From: Butyrivibrio sp. XPD2002
GTDB lineage: Bacteria; Bacillota; Clostridia; Lachnospirales; Lachnospiraceae
Assembly: GCF_000423945.1 (NCBI RefSeq)
Contig: NZ_AUIY01000012.1
Coordinates: forward strand, 1 to 64,000
Length of the DNA stretch: 64,000 nt
Direction: 5' to 3'
Below the pieces are notes generated by a model, which saw nothing but the letters and a program-made list of their open reading frames with translations, did not search any database and was not told the origin of the DNA. This document shows positions 33,079 to 41,440 of this stretch, piece after piece (the first letter of the stretch is position 1; each line of letters begins with the position of its first letter). Both the position numbers and the translations under genes were made by a program.

Positions 33079-34743
33079 ATGAAAAAGGACAAAATCAAGC
33101 CGATGCTGTTTTCCGTGATGAAAAAGTACACGGCGAAACAGTTTACTACTGATGTTATTTCCGGAATAATAGTTGCGATCATTGCGCTTCCTCTGTCAAT
33201 AGCCCTTGCGCTTGCATCAGGCGTTGGACCGGAGGAAGGCCTCTATACTGCAATCGTTGCAGGCTTTATTATTTCATTCCTTGGTGGAAGCCGTGTTCAG
33301 ATCGCAGGCCCTACAGCAGCATTTGCAACGATCGTTGCGGGCATAGTTGCCACAAACGGAATGGAAGGTCTTATGATGGCCACCATCATAGCCGGTATTC
33401 TACTTATTCTTATGGGACTTTTGAGACTTGGAACTCTCATCAAATTTATCCCCTACACAATCACAACAGGATTTACCGCAGGTATCGCGGTTACTATTCT
33501 TATTGGACAGATCAAGGATTTCCTCGGACTTACATATCCCAAGGGAACAGTTACTATCGAAACAACTGAAAAGCTTGAAGCTATTGTGAAGAACATAGCG
33601 ACTATCAACTATCAGGCCCTGATAGTAGGTGTGGTTTGTCTTGCAGTTCTGGTTATCTGGCCCAAGTTCTTTGAGAAGATTCCGGCTTCACTTATAGCTG
33701 TTATCGTGGGAATCCTTATGGTAAAAGTACTTGGAATGAAGGTTAATACCATAGGTGACCTTTATACAATAAACGGTGGACTTCCTAAGTTCCATGCTCC
33801 TGTATTCAGCTGGCAGCTTATAAGAGCCTCATTTTCAAACGGTTTTACAATTGCTATCCTCGCAGCTATCGAATCACTTCTTTCAGCTGTAGTTGCAGAT
33901 GGCATGATAGGCTCACACCACAGATCAAATATGGAGCTTATCGCTCAGGGTTGCGGTAATATCGGTTCAGTTCTGTTTGGAGGTATTCCTGCAACAGGTG
34001 CTATTGCAAGAACGGCAGCCAATATTAAAAACGGTGGTAGAACACCTATAGCAGGTATTGTCCATTCAATAGTTCTCTGCCTTGTGCTTGTGGTTCTTAT
34101 GCCTTATGCAGCACTTATTCCCATGCCTACTATTGCGGCTATTCTTTTCCAGGTTGCCTACAATATGTGTCAGTGGAGACCTTTCACACATCTTTGTAAG
34201 ACAGCTCCTAAGAGTGACATTATCGTGCTTGTATCTACTTTTGTTCTTACAGTAGTATTTGACCTTGTTGTGGCTATCGAAGTTGGTATGGTTCTTGCTT
34301 GCCTCCTTTTTATGAAGAGAATGAGCGAAGAGACTTCAGTTCGCGGATGGACTTATGTGGATCCTGATGATGACGATCTTGAAAAGAATGATCCTGACAG
34401 CATTGATCTTAAGGTTGTGCCTAAGCATGTCCGTGTTTATGAGATCAACGGCCCCATGTTCTTTGGTGATGCAGATGCTCTTGCAGGCATTACAACCAAG
34501 GAATTTACCAAGTGCCTTGTTATCAGAATGAGGAGTGTTCCTGCACTTGATGCTACAGCTATGAGATCACTTGAGATGCTCTATGATGACTGCAAGAGTA
34601 AGGGTGTACGCCTTATCTTTTCACATGTTAACGAGCAGCCCATGAGAACTATGGAGAAGGACGGCTTTGTTGAAAAGGTAGGAAGAGAGAACTTCGCTGC
34701 ACATATTGATGAAGCCCTTGAAAAGGCAGCTGAAACAAAATAA
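33079..34743 (+). CDS. SulP-family anion permease with STAS domain
   Basis: Membrane transporter of 554 residues, probably for sulfate, bicarbonate or another anion. Residues ~10-420 form about 10-12 helices with the SulP text IIVAIIALPLSIALALASGVGP, SRVQIAGPTAAF and IGSHHRSNMELIAQGCGN. The cytoplasmic STAS domain occupies ~445-550 and reads DATAMRSLE where the related anti-sigma antagonists have a phosphorylatable DSSG. The ATG at 33079 is favoured because GGGAG precedes it; an upstream in-frame ATG covers that site. It ends just before the leader of the next ABC operon. Substrate is not decided by sequence. Confidence 0.88.
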   Translation: MKKDKIKPMLFSVMKKYTAKQFTTDVISGIIVAIIALPLSIALALASGVGPEEGLYTAIVAGFIISFLGGSRVQIAGPTAAFATIVAGIVATNGMEGLMMATIIAGILLILMGLLRLGTLIKFIPYTITTGFTAGIAVTILIGQIKDFLGLTYPKGTVTIETTEKLEAIVKNIATINYQALIVGVVCLAVLVIWPKFFEKIPASLIAVIVGILMVKVLGMKVNTIGDLYTINGGLPKFHAPVFSWQLIRASFSNGFTIAILAAIESLLSAVVADGMIGSHHRSNMELIAQGCGNIGSVLFGGIPATGAIARTAANIKNGGRTPIAGIVHSIVLCLVLVVLMPYAALIPMPTIAAILFQVAYNMCQWRPFTHLCKTAPKSDIIVLVSTFVLTVVFDLVVAIEVGMVLACLLFMKRMSEETSVRGWTYVDPDDDDLEKNDPDSIDLKVVPKHVRVYEINGPMFFGDADALAGITTKEFTKCLVIRMRSVPALDATAMRSLEMLYDDCKSKGVRLIFSHVNEQPMRTMEKDGFVEKVGRENFAAHIDEALEKAAETK

Positions 34744-34794
34744 ATGAAAAGATATAACCCCCCAGGGGGCTTATAATATATTTTTTGTTGTACT

Positions 34795-34836
34795 AAACTT
34801 CTATTCGTGACTAATGATCATGAATAGGAGTTTTTT
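34795..34836 (+). promoter_or_regulatory. Attenuator-like hairpin overlapping the ribosome site of the binding protein at 34840
   Basis: AAACTTCTATTCGTGA pairs with TCATGAATAGGAGTTT (16 bp, two G-U) over a seven-base loop and runs straight into TTTTTT. The AGGAG inside the right arm is the only ribosome site for the ATG at 34840, three bases after the T tract. A TATAAT (34772-34777) upstream could start the leader. The structure can end transcription or hide the ribosome site. Confidence 0.65.
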
Positions 34837-34839
34837 ATT

Positions 34840-36486
34840 ATGAAGAAAAAAGTTTTATCTATTTTACTTACCGCAGCTATAGCGCTTAGTGCAGTAGGCT
34901 GTGGAGGCACAGGTAATACAAATACCGAAAGCTCAAATGAAAGTGCTGAGAGCACAGAGACTACCGGAGATCAGTCAGATGCTGAGACAGGTAGCGAGGG
35001 AGCAGATCATGCTGAGGCAGATAGTCAGGATGCAGCAACTGAGGAATCAGCAGCATCCGATGGAACAAAGATCCTTAAAACTGCAGCATCATTTGCATAT
35101 CCCAGCCTTGATGTGCACAAGGAATACTATGGCTGGTATACATCAATCTATGGTGTTTCCGAGGCGCTTTTCAAAATGAATGAAAATATGGAAGCAGCAC
35201 CATGCCTTGCTAAGGATGCTACAGTTGACGGTAGTGTCTGGACAATCACATTAAATGATGGCGTTGCATTTTCTAACGGAACACCCCTTACAGCTGAGAT
35301 GGTAGTTAAGAATCTTCAGAGAGTAGCAGAGGTGAATGAGCGCTTTGCTTATCTTGCAGATTTCGAGATGTCAGCAGTTGATGACAAGACCATCATAATT
35401 GATACAAAGGAAGTTTATCCCACACTTCGTAACGAGCTTGCCAGCCCTGAGCTTGGAATGGTGGATCTTGATGCTACAACAGATTTTGATAACGATCCCA
35501 TTTGTACAGGTCCTTTTGTAATTTCAAGCTTCCAGCCTGAGGGTGACGTAGAAGTTGCAAAGAATGAGAATTACTGGGGAGGAGATGTAAAGCTTGACGG
35601 CGCTGTATTCTACTACATGCAGGAGGATGATCCGAAGCTTCTTGCAATGCAGAGCGGTGAGATCGATTGCTACAACAGCGTATCTTCAGCAGCACTTGCC
35701 GTATACGAGCAGGAGCCTGAAAATTACAACGTGGTATCTATTCCCGGTGCAAGACTTCAGTTCTACATCCTTAATGAGAATACTCTCGATGATGCTGTAA
35801 GGCAGGCGATTAACCTCACTGTAGATAAGGATAAGATTGCTGAGTACTTATCAGGAACAGTTTCACCTGCAGTAGGACCTTTCAGCACAAGCGCTGAGTA
35901 TGGTAAGGTTACGGTACCTGCTGTGGACACAGATAAGGCTAAGGAGGTTCTTGAGGCGGATGGTTACACACTTGGAAGTGATGGCATCTATGAAAAAGAT
36001 GGCCAGAAGCTTTCCATCAATATTAAGTACTATGCAGCAAGAGCTCTTGATACACTTGCGCTTCTGATTCAGGAGCAGCTCAAGGCAGTTGGAATTGACT
36101 CAGTGCTTGGAGTGGAGGAAGATCCCGATTCAACATACATTGCAAACAGTGACTTTGATCTTGCGCTTTATTGCATGATCGCAGATAAGTCAGGTGATCC
36201 GCTTTATTTCATCGAATCAACTCTTAAGGACGGTTCATATTATGACTGCGGCGGATTTGATGATGCTCATTGCGAGGAGCTTATCGATCAGCTGAAATTT
36301 GAGACGGATACCACAAAGAGAGCAGAGCTTGCAAATGAGATTGTTCAGATAGCAATCGATGATAACGCCTTCGGATATGTTGGACTTTTCAATAATACAA
36401 CAGTCCTTCGTCCCGGTGTATCAGGTTTTGCTGAGGATATTCCGTTTGATTTCTACGGAATAGATGCGGAGACAGATATTAAATGA
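34840..36486 (+). CDS. ABC importer solute-binding lipoprotein, family 5 (NikA/metallophore-like)
   Basis: Extracellular lipoprotein, 548 residues. The signal peptide ends in LSAVGC, with Cys21 as lipid anchor, followed by a Ser/Glu/Thr linker to about residue 75. The family 5 fold then shows PSLDVHKEYYGWYTSIYGVSE, a start seen in nickel- and metallophore-type members, and DDAVRQAINLTVDKDKIAEYL. The ligand is not fixed; nickel or a metal chelate is a guess from this text and from the linked methyltransferases. It is the first gene of a seven-gene unit in which neighbours overlap or nearly touch; its stop overlaps the next start (ATGA). Expression seems controlled by the hairpin at 34795-34836. 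Confidence 0.88.
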   Translation: MKKKVLSILLTAAIALSAVGCGGTGNTNTESSNESAESTETTGDQSDAETGSEGADHAEADSQDAATEESAASDGTKILKTAASFAYPSLDVHKEYYGWYTSIYGVSEALFKMNENMEAAPCLAKDATVDGSVWTITLNDGVAFSNGTPLTAEMVVKNLQRVAEVNERFAYLADFEMSAVDDKTIIIDTKEVYPTLRNELASPELGMVDLDATTDFDNDPICTGPFVISSFQPEGDVEVAKNENYWGGDVKLDGAVFYYMQEDDPKLLAMQSGEIDCYNSVSSAALAVYEQEPENYNVVSIPGARLQFYILNENTLDDAVRQAINLTVDKDKIAEYLSGTVSPAVGPFSTSAEYGKVTVPAVDTDKAKEVLEADGYTLGSDGIYEKDGQKLSINIKYYAARALDTLALLIQEQLKAVGIDSVLGVEEDPDSTYIANSDFDLALYCMIADKSGDPLYFIESTLKDGSYYDCGGFDDAHCEELIDQLKFETDTTKRAELANEIVQIAIDDNAFGYVGLFNNTTVLRPGVSGFAEDIPFDFYGIDAETDIK

Positions 36487-37406
36487 TAAAAAAGGCGATT
36501 GTAAAAATTGTCAGTTTGATTTCCATATTGATAGTTTTGAGCTTCTTTGTATTTGCACTTCTATATCTGGCACCCGGTGATCCCGCAGAGAAGAGACTTA
36601 CCTCTCAGGGAGTTGCGGTAACCAAGGAAGTGCTTGACGCAGAACGTGAAAGACTCGGTCTTTTAAAGCCATTCCTCGTTAGATACGGGGAGTGGCTTGT
36701 CCGCGTTATCAGAGGAGATTTCGGAGTGTCCTTTAAGGACGATATGCCTGTAGCACCAAAGCTTTATGCAGGACTTAAAAACACGACTATTCTCGCTATG
36801 ACAAGTCTGCTCCTTTCTCTTGCAATATCATTTTGGTTATCAATTCTTTCAGCAATCCGAAAGAATGGTATTGCGGACAATATCATAAGGCTCTTTTCCT
36901 TTATTGGTAATTCGCTGCCAAACTTCCTCATATCCGTTTTGCTCATGTATTTTTTGTGTATAAAAATCAAGCTTTTTCCGGTAATTGCAAAGGGAAATGT
37001 TCAGGGGCTCTTCATGCCTGTAATGTCACTTTCAATTCCCATGACCTGCAGGTTTATCAGGCAGATGCGCACGGAATTTCTGACACAGATGAAAGCGGAT
37101 TATGTTGTCGGAATGTGGGGCCGGGGTGTAAAGGGAAGATACATAGTGATTAATATTTTGAGAAATTCCATCGGACATATTTTCACTATAATAGCGTTGC
37201 AGATCGGAACGCTTATGGGAGGAAGTGTTGTAATTGAGACTATTTTCAGGTGGCCAGGCATAGGTAAGCTTGTTATGGATTCAATTACGGCGAGAGATTA
37301 CCCTGTAATAATGGGCTTTGTAATAATAATGGGAACAATATATGTGGTGATAAATCAGCTATCAGATATACTTAGTCACTGCATGGATCCAAGGACTAAT
37401 TTATGA
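36483..37406 (+). CDS. ABC importer permease, NikB/DppB type
   Basis: Membrane subunit of 307 residues with about six helices. The first helix ends in LLYLAPGDPAEKRL, the equivalent of the OppB LxPGDP text. The cytoplasmic loop RTEFLTQMKADYVVGMWGRGVKGRYI corresponds to the EAA coupling loop. The gene starts inside the stop codon of the binding-protein gene and ends overlapping the next start by four bases, so the whole set is translationally coupled. Confidence 0.9.
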   Translation: MIKKAIVKIVSLISILIVLSFFVFALLYLAPGDPAEKRLTSQGVAVTKEVLDAERERLGLLKPFLVRYGEWLVRVIRGDFGVSFKDDMPVAPKLYAGLKNTTILAMTSLLLSLAISFWLSILSAIRKNGIADNIIRLFSFIGNSLPNFLISVLLMYFLCIKIKLFPVIAKGNVQGLFMPVMSLSIPMTCRFIRQMRTEFLTQMKADYVVGMWGRGVKGRYIVINILRNSIGHIFTIIALQIGTLMGGSVVIETIFRWPGIGKLVMDSITARDYPVIMGFVIIMGTIYVVINQLSDILSHCMDPRTNL

Positions 37407-38224
37407 AACATGGAACGCGTAGAGAGAAAAGGCTTAGAAACAGAATAATTGCCACGGCTGTGCTTGCACTTTTGATAATTCTTGCGACTACATTTGCTGG
37501 GATTCTGGCTCCAAATGATCCTTATGCCACAAGCGCATCCTCTATAAGAATGGCACCGGGGGCACAGTATCCCTTTGGAACGGATAACCTTGGGAGATGC
37601 GTTTTTTCAAGAGTTTTGTATGGCGGAAGAACTACGATTGCTGCTACCTTTCTGCTGGTATTCATCTCGTTTTTGATAGGAACCGTGATAGGAATGTTGT
37701 GCGGATACTATGGTGGAATTCTTGATACAGTGCTTATGAGACTTGCGGACATTATGCTAGCCTTTCCTCAGATGGTGGTTGCAATTGCAGTAGCGGGAAT
37801 ATTAAATGCCGGAATGACAGGAGCCATGGTGGCCCTTGGAATTACTATGTGGGTCAGCTTTGCGAGACTCGCGAGGAGCCATACCTTTTCAATAAAAAAT
37901 GAGGCTTACATTCAGGCTGCCTTTTTCGCGGGAAAGAGTGATTTTTATATAATCATGGTTCATATATTTCCCAATCTTCTGGCGCCTGTTCTGACAAATG
38001 CACTGACTCAGATAGGAACGACCATGATAGGTTTATCGGGCCTGTCGTTTTTGGGGCTTGGTGTTGTACCGCCAAAGGCTGAATGGGGCTCCATGATAAG
38101 TGAAGGAAGGGCGTATATTCAGATAGCGCCATGGGCAGTTCTTTTCCCGGCACTTGCGACGATTATCACAATTATTATCTTCAATTATCTTGGGGATGCT
38201 GTGATGGATTACATGGAGGTGTGA
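37403..38224 (+). CDS. ABC importer permease, NikC/DppC type
   Basis: Second membrane subunit, 273 residues, about six helices and of normal length. Conserved text is YPFGTDNLGRCVFSRVLYGGRTT after the first helix and the coupling loop IKNEAYIQAAFFAGKSDFYI, then LGLGVVPPKAEWGSMISEGR near the end, all typical of the DppC/NikC branch. Start ATG overlaps the preceding stop. GGAGG within its last codons serves the following ATPase gene. Confidence 0.92.
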   Translation: MKHGTRREKRLRNRIIATAVLALLIILATTFAGILAPNDPYATSASSIRMAPGAQYPFGTDNLGRCVFSRVLYGGRTTIAATFLLVFISFLIGTVIGMLCGYYGGILDTVLMRLADIMLAFPQMVVAIAVAGILNAGMTGAMVALGITMWVSFARLARSHTFSIKNEAYIQAAFFAGKSDFYIIMVHIFPNLLAPVLTNALTQIGTTMIGLSGLSFLGLGVVPPKAEWGSMISEGRAYIQIAPWAVLFPALATIITIIIFNYLGDAVMDYMEV

Positions 38225-38227
38225 CAA

Positions 38228-38977
38228 ATGGCAGAGAGTTTACTTCAGATCAGGAATCTGTCCGCCTCCTATGATGAAAGCTTTGTGCTGAAGGGGATTG
38301 ACTTAACCGTGTATAAAGGCGAGATACTCTGTATCGTCGGCGAGAGCGGATCCGGAAAGTCTACACTGATAAAGGCAATATGCAGTGACAAGAGCGTCAG
38401 GGTGACGGAGGGGGACATTTTATTCAGAGAGAAAAGATGTGGTCATGAACTTCTTGGCAGCAGCATAGGACTTGTTCAACAAAATCCTGAGGGAGCATTT
38501 AATCCGCTAAGGGCCTTTGATGTCCAGTTTAAGGAAACTTTGAAGAGTCACAAACGTGAACTCGATAAGAAAAAGCTTTCCGGGATTTTTACAACCCTTG
38601 GACTTAAGGATGCTGAAAAGCTGCTGAAGATGAAACCCTTTGAAATGAGTGGAGGCATGAATCAGAGAATGGCCATAGCAGCGTCTCTTATACTAGAGCC
38701 AGAGCTCCTTTTGTGTGACGAGATAACCAGTGCTCTGGATGTGTCAACCGCTATTGCTGCTGTGGATGAGCTATTAAGGCTTCGCAGTGAGCTTGGGGTT
38801 ACCATCGTTTTTGTAACTCACAACCTGGGAATAGCAGCCAATATTGCGGATAGAGTGGCTATTATGTACCAGGGGAAAATTGTTGAGATTGGAGATGCCG
38901 GTGATGTCCTTAGGAATCCGAAGCATGATTATACAAAGGGACTTTTAAGGGATGTTCCGAAGCTAAAACTAAGTTAA
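38228..38977 (+). CDS. ABC importer ATPase, NikD type
   Basis: ATPase subunit of 249 residues, shorter than OppD because it lacks the C-terminal cysteine-rich domain, as in NikD. Walker A GESGSGKST, Q-loop LVQQNPEGAFNP, signature MSGGMNQRM, Walker B LLLCDEITSALD and switch histidine FVTHNLG are intact. The ATG lies three bases after the previous stop with GGAGG before it. It is 14 bases before the second ATPase. Confidence 0.9.
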   Translation: MAESLLQIRNLSASYDESFVLKGIDLTVYKGEILCIVGESGSGKSTLIKAICSDKSVRVTEGDILFREKRCGHELLGSSIGLVQQNPEGAFNPLRAFDVQFKETLKSHKRELDKKKLSGIFTTLGLKDAEKLLKMKPFEMSGGMNQRMAIAASLILEPELLLCDEITSALDVSTAIAAVDELLRLRSELGVTIVFVTHNLGIAANIADRVAIMYQGKIVEIGDAGDVLRNPKHDYTKGLLRDVPKLKLS

Positions 38978-38991
38978 AGGCGATGTAAGAT

Positions 38992-39732
38992 ATGGTTTTA
39001 CTTGAGGGTAAAAATCTTAATAAATGTTTCAATGATAAGCAGGGGTACACCAATGCCCTGAAGGATGTGAGCTTTTCGTTAAACAAGGGCGAAGTCCTTG
39101 GCGTAGTCGGCGAGAGCGGCTCGGGAAAGAGTACTCTTTTGAGGGTGGTTTCGGGAATGATTCCGCCAACAGGAGGATCCCTCCTTTATAAGGGTGAAGA
39201 ATATACAGGGAAAAGGCCCAGGAAGACAGGCGAGTTCCTTCAGGTGATCTTCCAGAATGCAAAGAGCTCCTTTGACCCGAGAATGACTATGGAAAAAGCC
39301 ATTTTGGAAAATGGAAGAGGAAAAAAGGACAGGGCTGAGATCTTAGAGCTTCTTAAGCTGGTTGGCCTCGAGGAGAGACAGCTTTCAAAAAGGGCAGGGG
39401 AGCTTTCCGGCGGTCAGTGCCAGAGAATGTCAATTGCAAGAGCTTTTTATTCGGAAGCTGAAATACTTCTCTGTGATGAAATAACCAGTGCGCTTGATGT
39501 ATCTACCCAGGCGAGGGTAGTTGAGCTATTACAGAAATTAAAAAGTGATGGGAAGTTGTCAGCGATTTTCATATCCCATGACATTGCACTTGTCAGCATG
39601 ATCTGTGACAAAATCATGGTGATGAAGGGCGGAAGATGCGTGGAACAGGGAACAACTGCTGAGGTTATTGGCAGCCCTAAGGATGAGTATACAAAGCTAC
39701 TGATTGACAGTGCCAGAAGACAGAGTGTATAA
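38992..39732 (+). CDS. ABC importer ATPase, NikE type
   Basis: Second ATPase subunit, 246 residues. Walker A GESGSGKST, Q-loop IFQNAKSSFDP, signature LSGGQCQRM, Walker B ILLCDEITSALD and switch histidine FISHDIA are present. Both ATPases share the unusual CDEITSALD Walker B, suggesting a specialised pair. AAAGGCG precedes the ATG loosely. It is followed after 33 bases by the first methyltransferase. Confidence 0.9.
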   Translation: MVLLEGKNLNKCFNDKQGYTNALKDVSFSLNKGEVLGVVGESGSGKSTLLRVVSGMIPPTGGSLLYKGEEYTGKRPRKTGEFLQVIFQNAKSSFDPRMTMEKAILENGRGKKDRAEILELLKLVGLEERQLSKRAGELSGGQCQRMSIARAFYSEAEILLCDEITSALDVSTQARVVELLQKLKSDGKLSAIFISHDIALVSMICDKIMVMKGGRCVEQGTTAEVIGSPKDEYTKLLIDSARRQSV

Positions 39733-39765
39733 GATTGTAATTGGCATAATGAGTAAGGATTGAAA

Positions 39766-40554
39766 ATGTTTAGTAATAAGAATTCTATAAGTATAAAAAA
39801 TCACGAATATTGGATTGATAGAGCCAGTGGGTACTCTGAGGTCAACAGGGAAGAGCTTGATGGCGACCAGAGGAAAAGGTGGTCTAAACTGCTTGATGAA
39901 GAAATAATGGAGCATTTTGGTATTTCTCCGGATGATAGAAGAAATATCAGAATTCTTGATATTGGTGCAGGCCCCGGTTTTATTTCTATAATTCTCGCAG
40001 AGCTGGGATACAGCGTGACTGCGGCAGATTTTGCCAGGACCATGCTTAAGGAAGCAAAGAAGAATGCGGGAGAGCTTGCAGATAGAATTGAATTCAGGAC
40101 AGAGAATGCCATGGAACTGGGATTTGCTGATGACAGCTTTGATGTGGTCTTTTCAAGGAATCTCACATGGAATCTTCCGGATCCTCAAAAGGCCTATGGT
40201 GAATGGATGAGAGTTCTTAAAAACGGAGGTATGATGCTTGTTTTTGATGCCAACTGGTATGCTTATCTTCGCGATGAAGATAAGAAGGCGCAGTATGAGC
40301 AGGATAGAGTCAATGTGAAGGAAAAGGGCTTTGGAGATTATAATATAGGTGACAATTTTGATGTCATGGAGCATATAGCTGAGAAGCTTCCGCTTACCGG
40401 GATAGACAGACCTGCCTGGGATGTGGACTATTTTCGTAAAAACAGGGTGAAATCCGTAACAAGTATAGAAGACATAGGTTCAAGGGTTTACACGGAAAAA
40501 GAGCTGGTAAACTATGCATCGACTCCTATGTTTATGGTAAAGGTTGTTTTATAA
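39766..40554 (+). CDS. Class I SAM-dependent methyltransferase (first of a pair)
   Basis: Cytoplasmic methyltransferase of about 262 residues. Motif I ILDIGAGPGFISIIL binds SAM; motif IV/post-motif text is DDSFDVVFSRNLTWNLPDP followed by AYGEWMRVLKNGGMMLVFDAN. The last ~80 residues vary and probably bind the substrate, which I cannot name. Its paralogue follows without a gap, and both share the RNLTWxLP box. An ATG at 39766, six bases from AAGGA, is preferred over a TTG two codons upstream that touches this site. Position at the end of an ABC importer operon suggests that it modifies the imported compound. Confidence 0.85.
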   Translation: MFSNKNSISIKNHEYWIDRASGYSEVNREELDGDQRKRWSKLLDEEIMEHFGISPDDRRNIRILDIGAGPGFISIILAELGYSVTAADFARTMLKEAKKNAGELADRIEFRTENAMELGFADDSFDVVFSRNLTWNLPDPQKAYGEWMRVLKNGGMMLVFDANWYAYLRDEDKKAQYEQDRVNVKEKGFGDYNIGDNFDVMEHIAEKLPLTGIDRPAWDVDYFRKNRVKSVTSIEDIGSRVYTEKELVNYASTPMFMVKVVL

Positions 40555-41325
40555 ATGAGTGAATTAAAGTACATTCCCTTTGAGGAAGAGTCAGAGGGTA
40601 TTAAGGATAGAGTAACGAACTATTGGACAGAGAGAGCTGAGAGCTTTTTCGAACAGAGACAGCATGAGCTTAACAGTTCAAAGGCAGGAAAGTGGCTGTT
40701 TGAAATAAAGAAAAAGATGGGAGAGGCTTTCGGAGACAGAACTCTTAAGATTCTTGATGTTGGCTGCGGCGCCGGATATTTTCCTGTGCTTCTTGGAAAA
40801 GAAGGACAGGAAGTAACGGGGATAGACCTTACGCAGAAGATGATAGATGAGGCAAGGGAGCTTATCAGGCTTAACGGACCATATGAGAAATCGGTTGAGG
40901 TCAAAGTGATGGATGCGGAGGAGCTTTCCTTCGAGGATGAGACCTTCGACATGGTAATCACAAGGAATCTTACCTGGACACTGCCCCATCCTGTGGAGGC
41001 GTATAAGGAATGGCTTAGGGTACTGAAAAAAGGAGGGCTTCTTCTTAATTTCGACGCTGAATACGCCAAGGGTGCGCATAACCTTAAGACATTAGAGAAT
41101 CTGGCTCACAGAAATATAAGCGATAAGCTTAAGGACGAATGCCATGAGATATATCATATGCTTACAATAAGCGCTTTAGACAGACCTGAGTGGGACAGGG
41201 AGATCCTGGAGAGACTGGGATACTGTAATATCCAGTGTGATACAGGATTTGCGGATAGAATTTTCTCTGAGAAGGATGAATTCTATATTCCGGATAGGAT
41301 GTTTATGATAAGTGCAAGGAAATAG
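40555..41325 (+). CDS. Class I SAM-dependent methyltransferase (second of a pair)
   Basis: Methyltransferase of 256 residues, paralogous to the preceding gene. SAM-binding motif ILDVGCGAGYFPVLL, then DETFDMVITRNLTWTLPHP and AYKEWLRVLKKGGLLLNFDAE. The start immediately follows the stop of the first methyltransferase. The two differ mostly in the N-terminal 50 and the C-terminal 80 residues, so they may act on different positions or work as a heterodimer; this is inference. A terminator at 41324 ends the operon. Confidence 0.87.
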   Translation: MSELKYIPFEEESEGIKDRVTNYWTERAESFFEQRQHELNSSKAGKWLFEIKKKMGEAFGDRTLKILDVGCGAGYFPVLLGKEGQEVTGIDLTQKMIDEARELIRLNGPYEKSVEVKVMDAEELSFEDETFDMVITRNLTWTLPHPVEAYKEWLRVLKKGGLLLNFDAEYAKGAHNLKTLENLAHRNISDKLKDECHEIYHMLTISALDRPEWDREILERLGYCNIQCDTGFADRIFSEKDEFYIPDRMFMISARK

Positions 41326-41345
41326 AGCCGTAGGGCTCTTTTTTC
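41324..41345 (+). terminator. Terminator of the importer-methyltransferase operon
   Basis: AGAGCC pairs with GGCTCT over a four-base loop, followed by six T. It begins within the final stop codon. Confidence 0.8.
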
Positions 41346-41440
41346 ATATTACGCGATTGGTGTGTTCGGATCTGACATGATAAGTTATACTATATTTTAG
41401 GGGATAATAGTAATTCAAGATATATTCCGGGAGGATTGAA

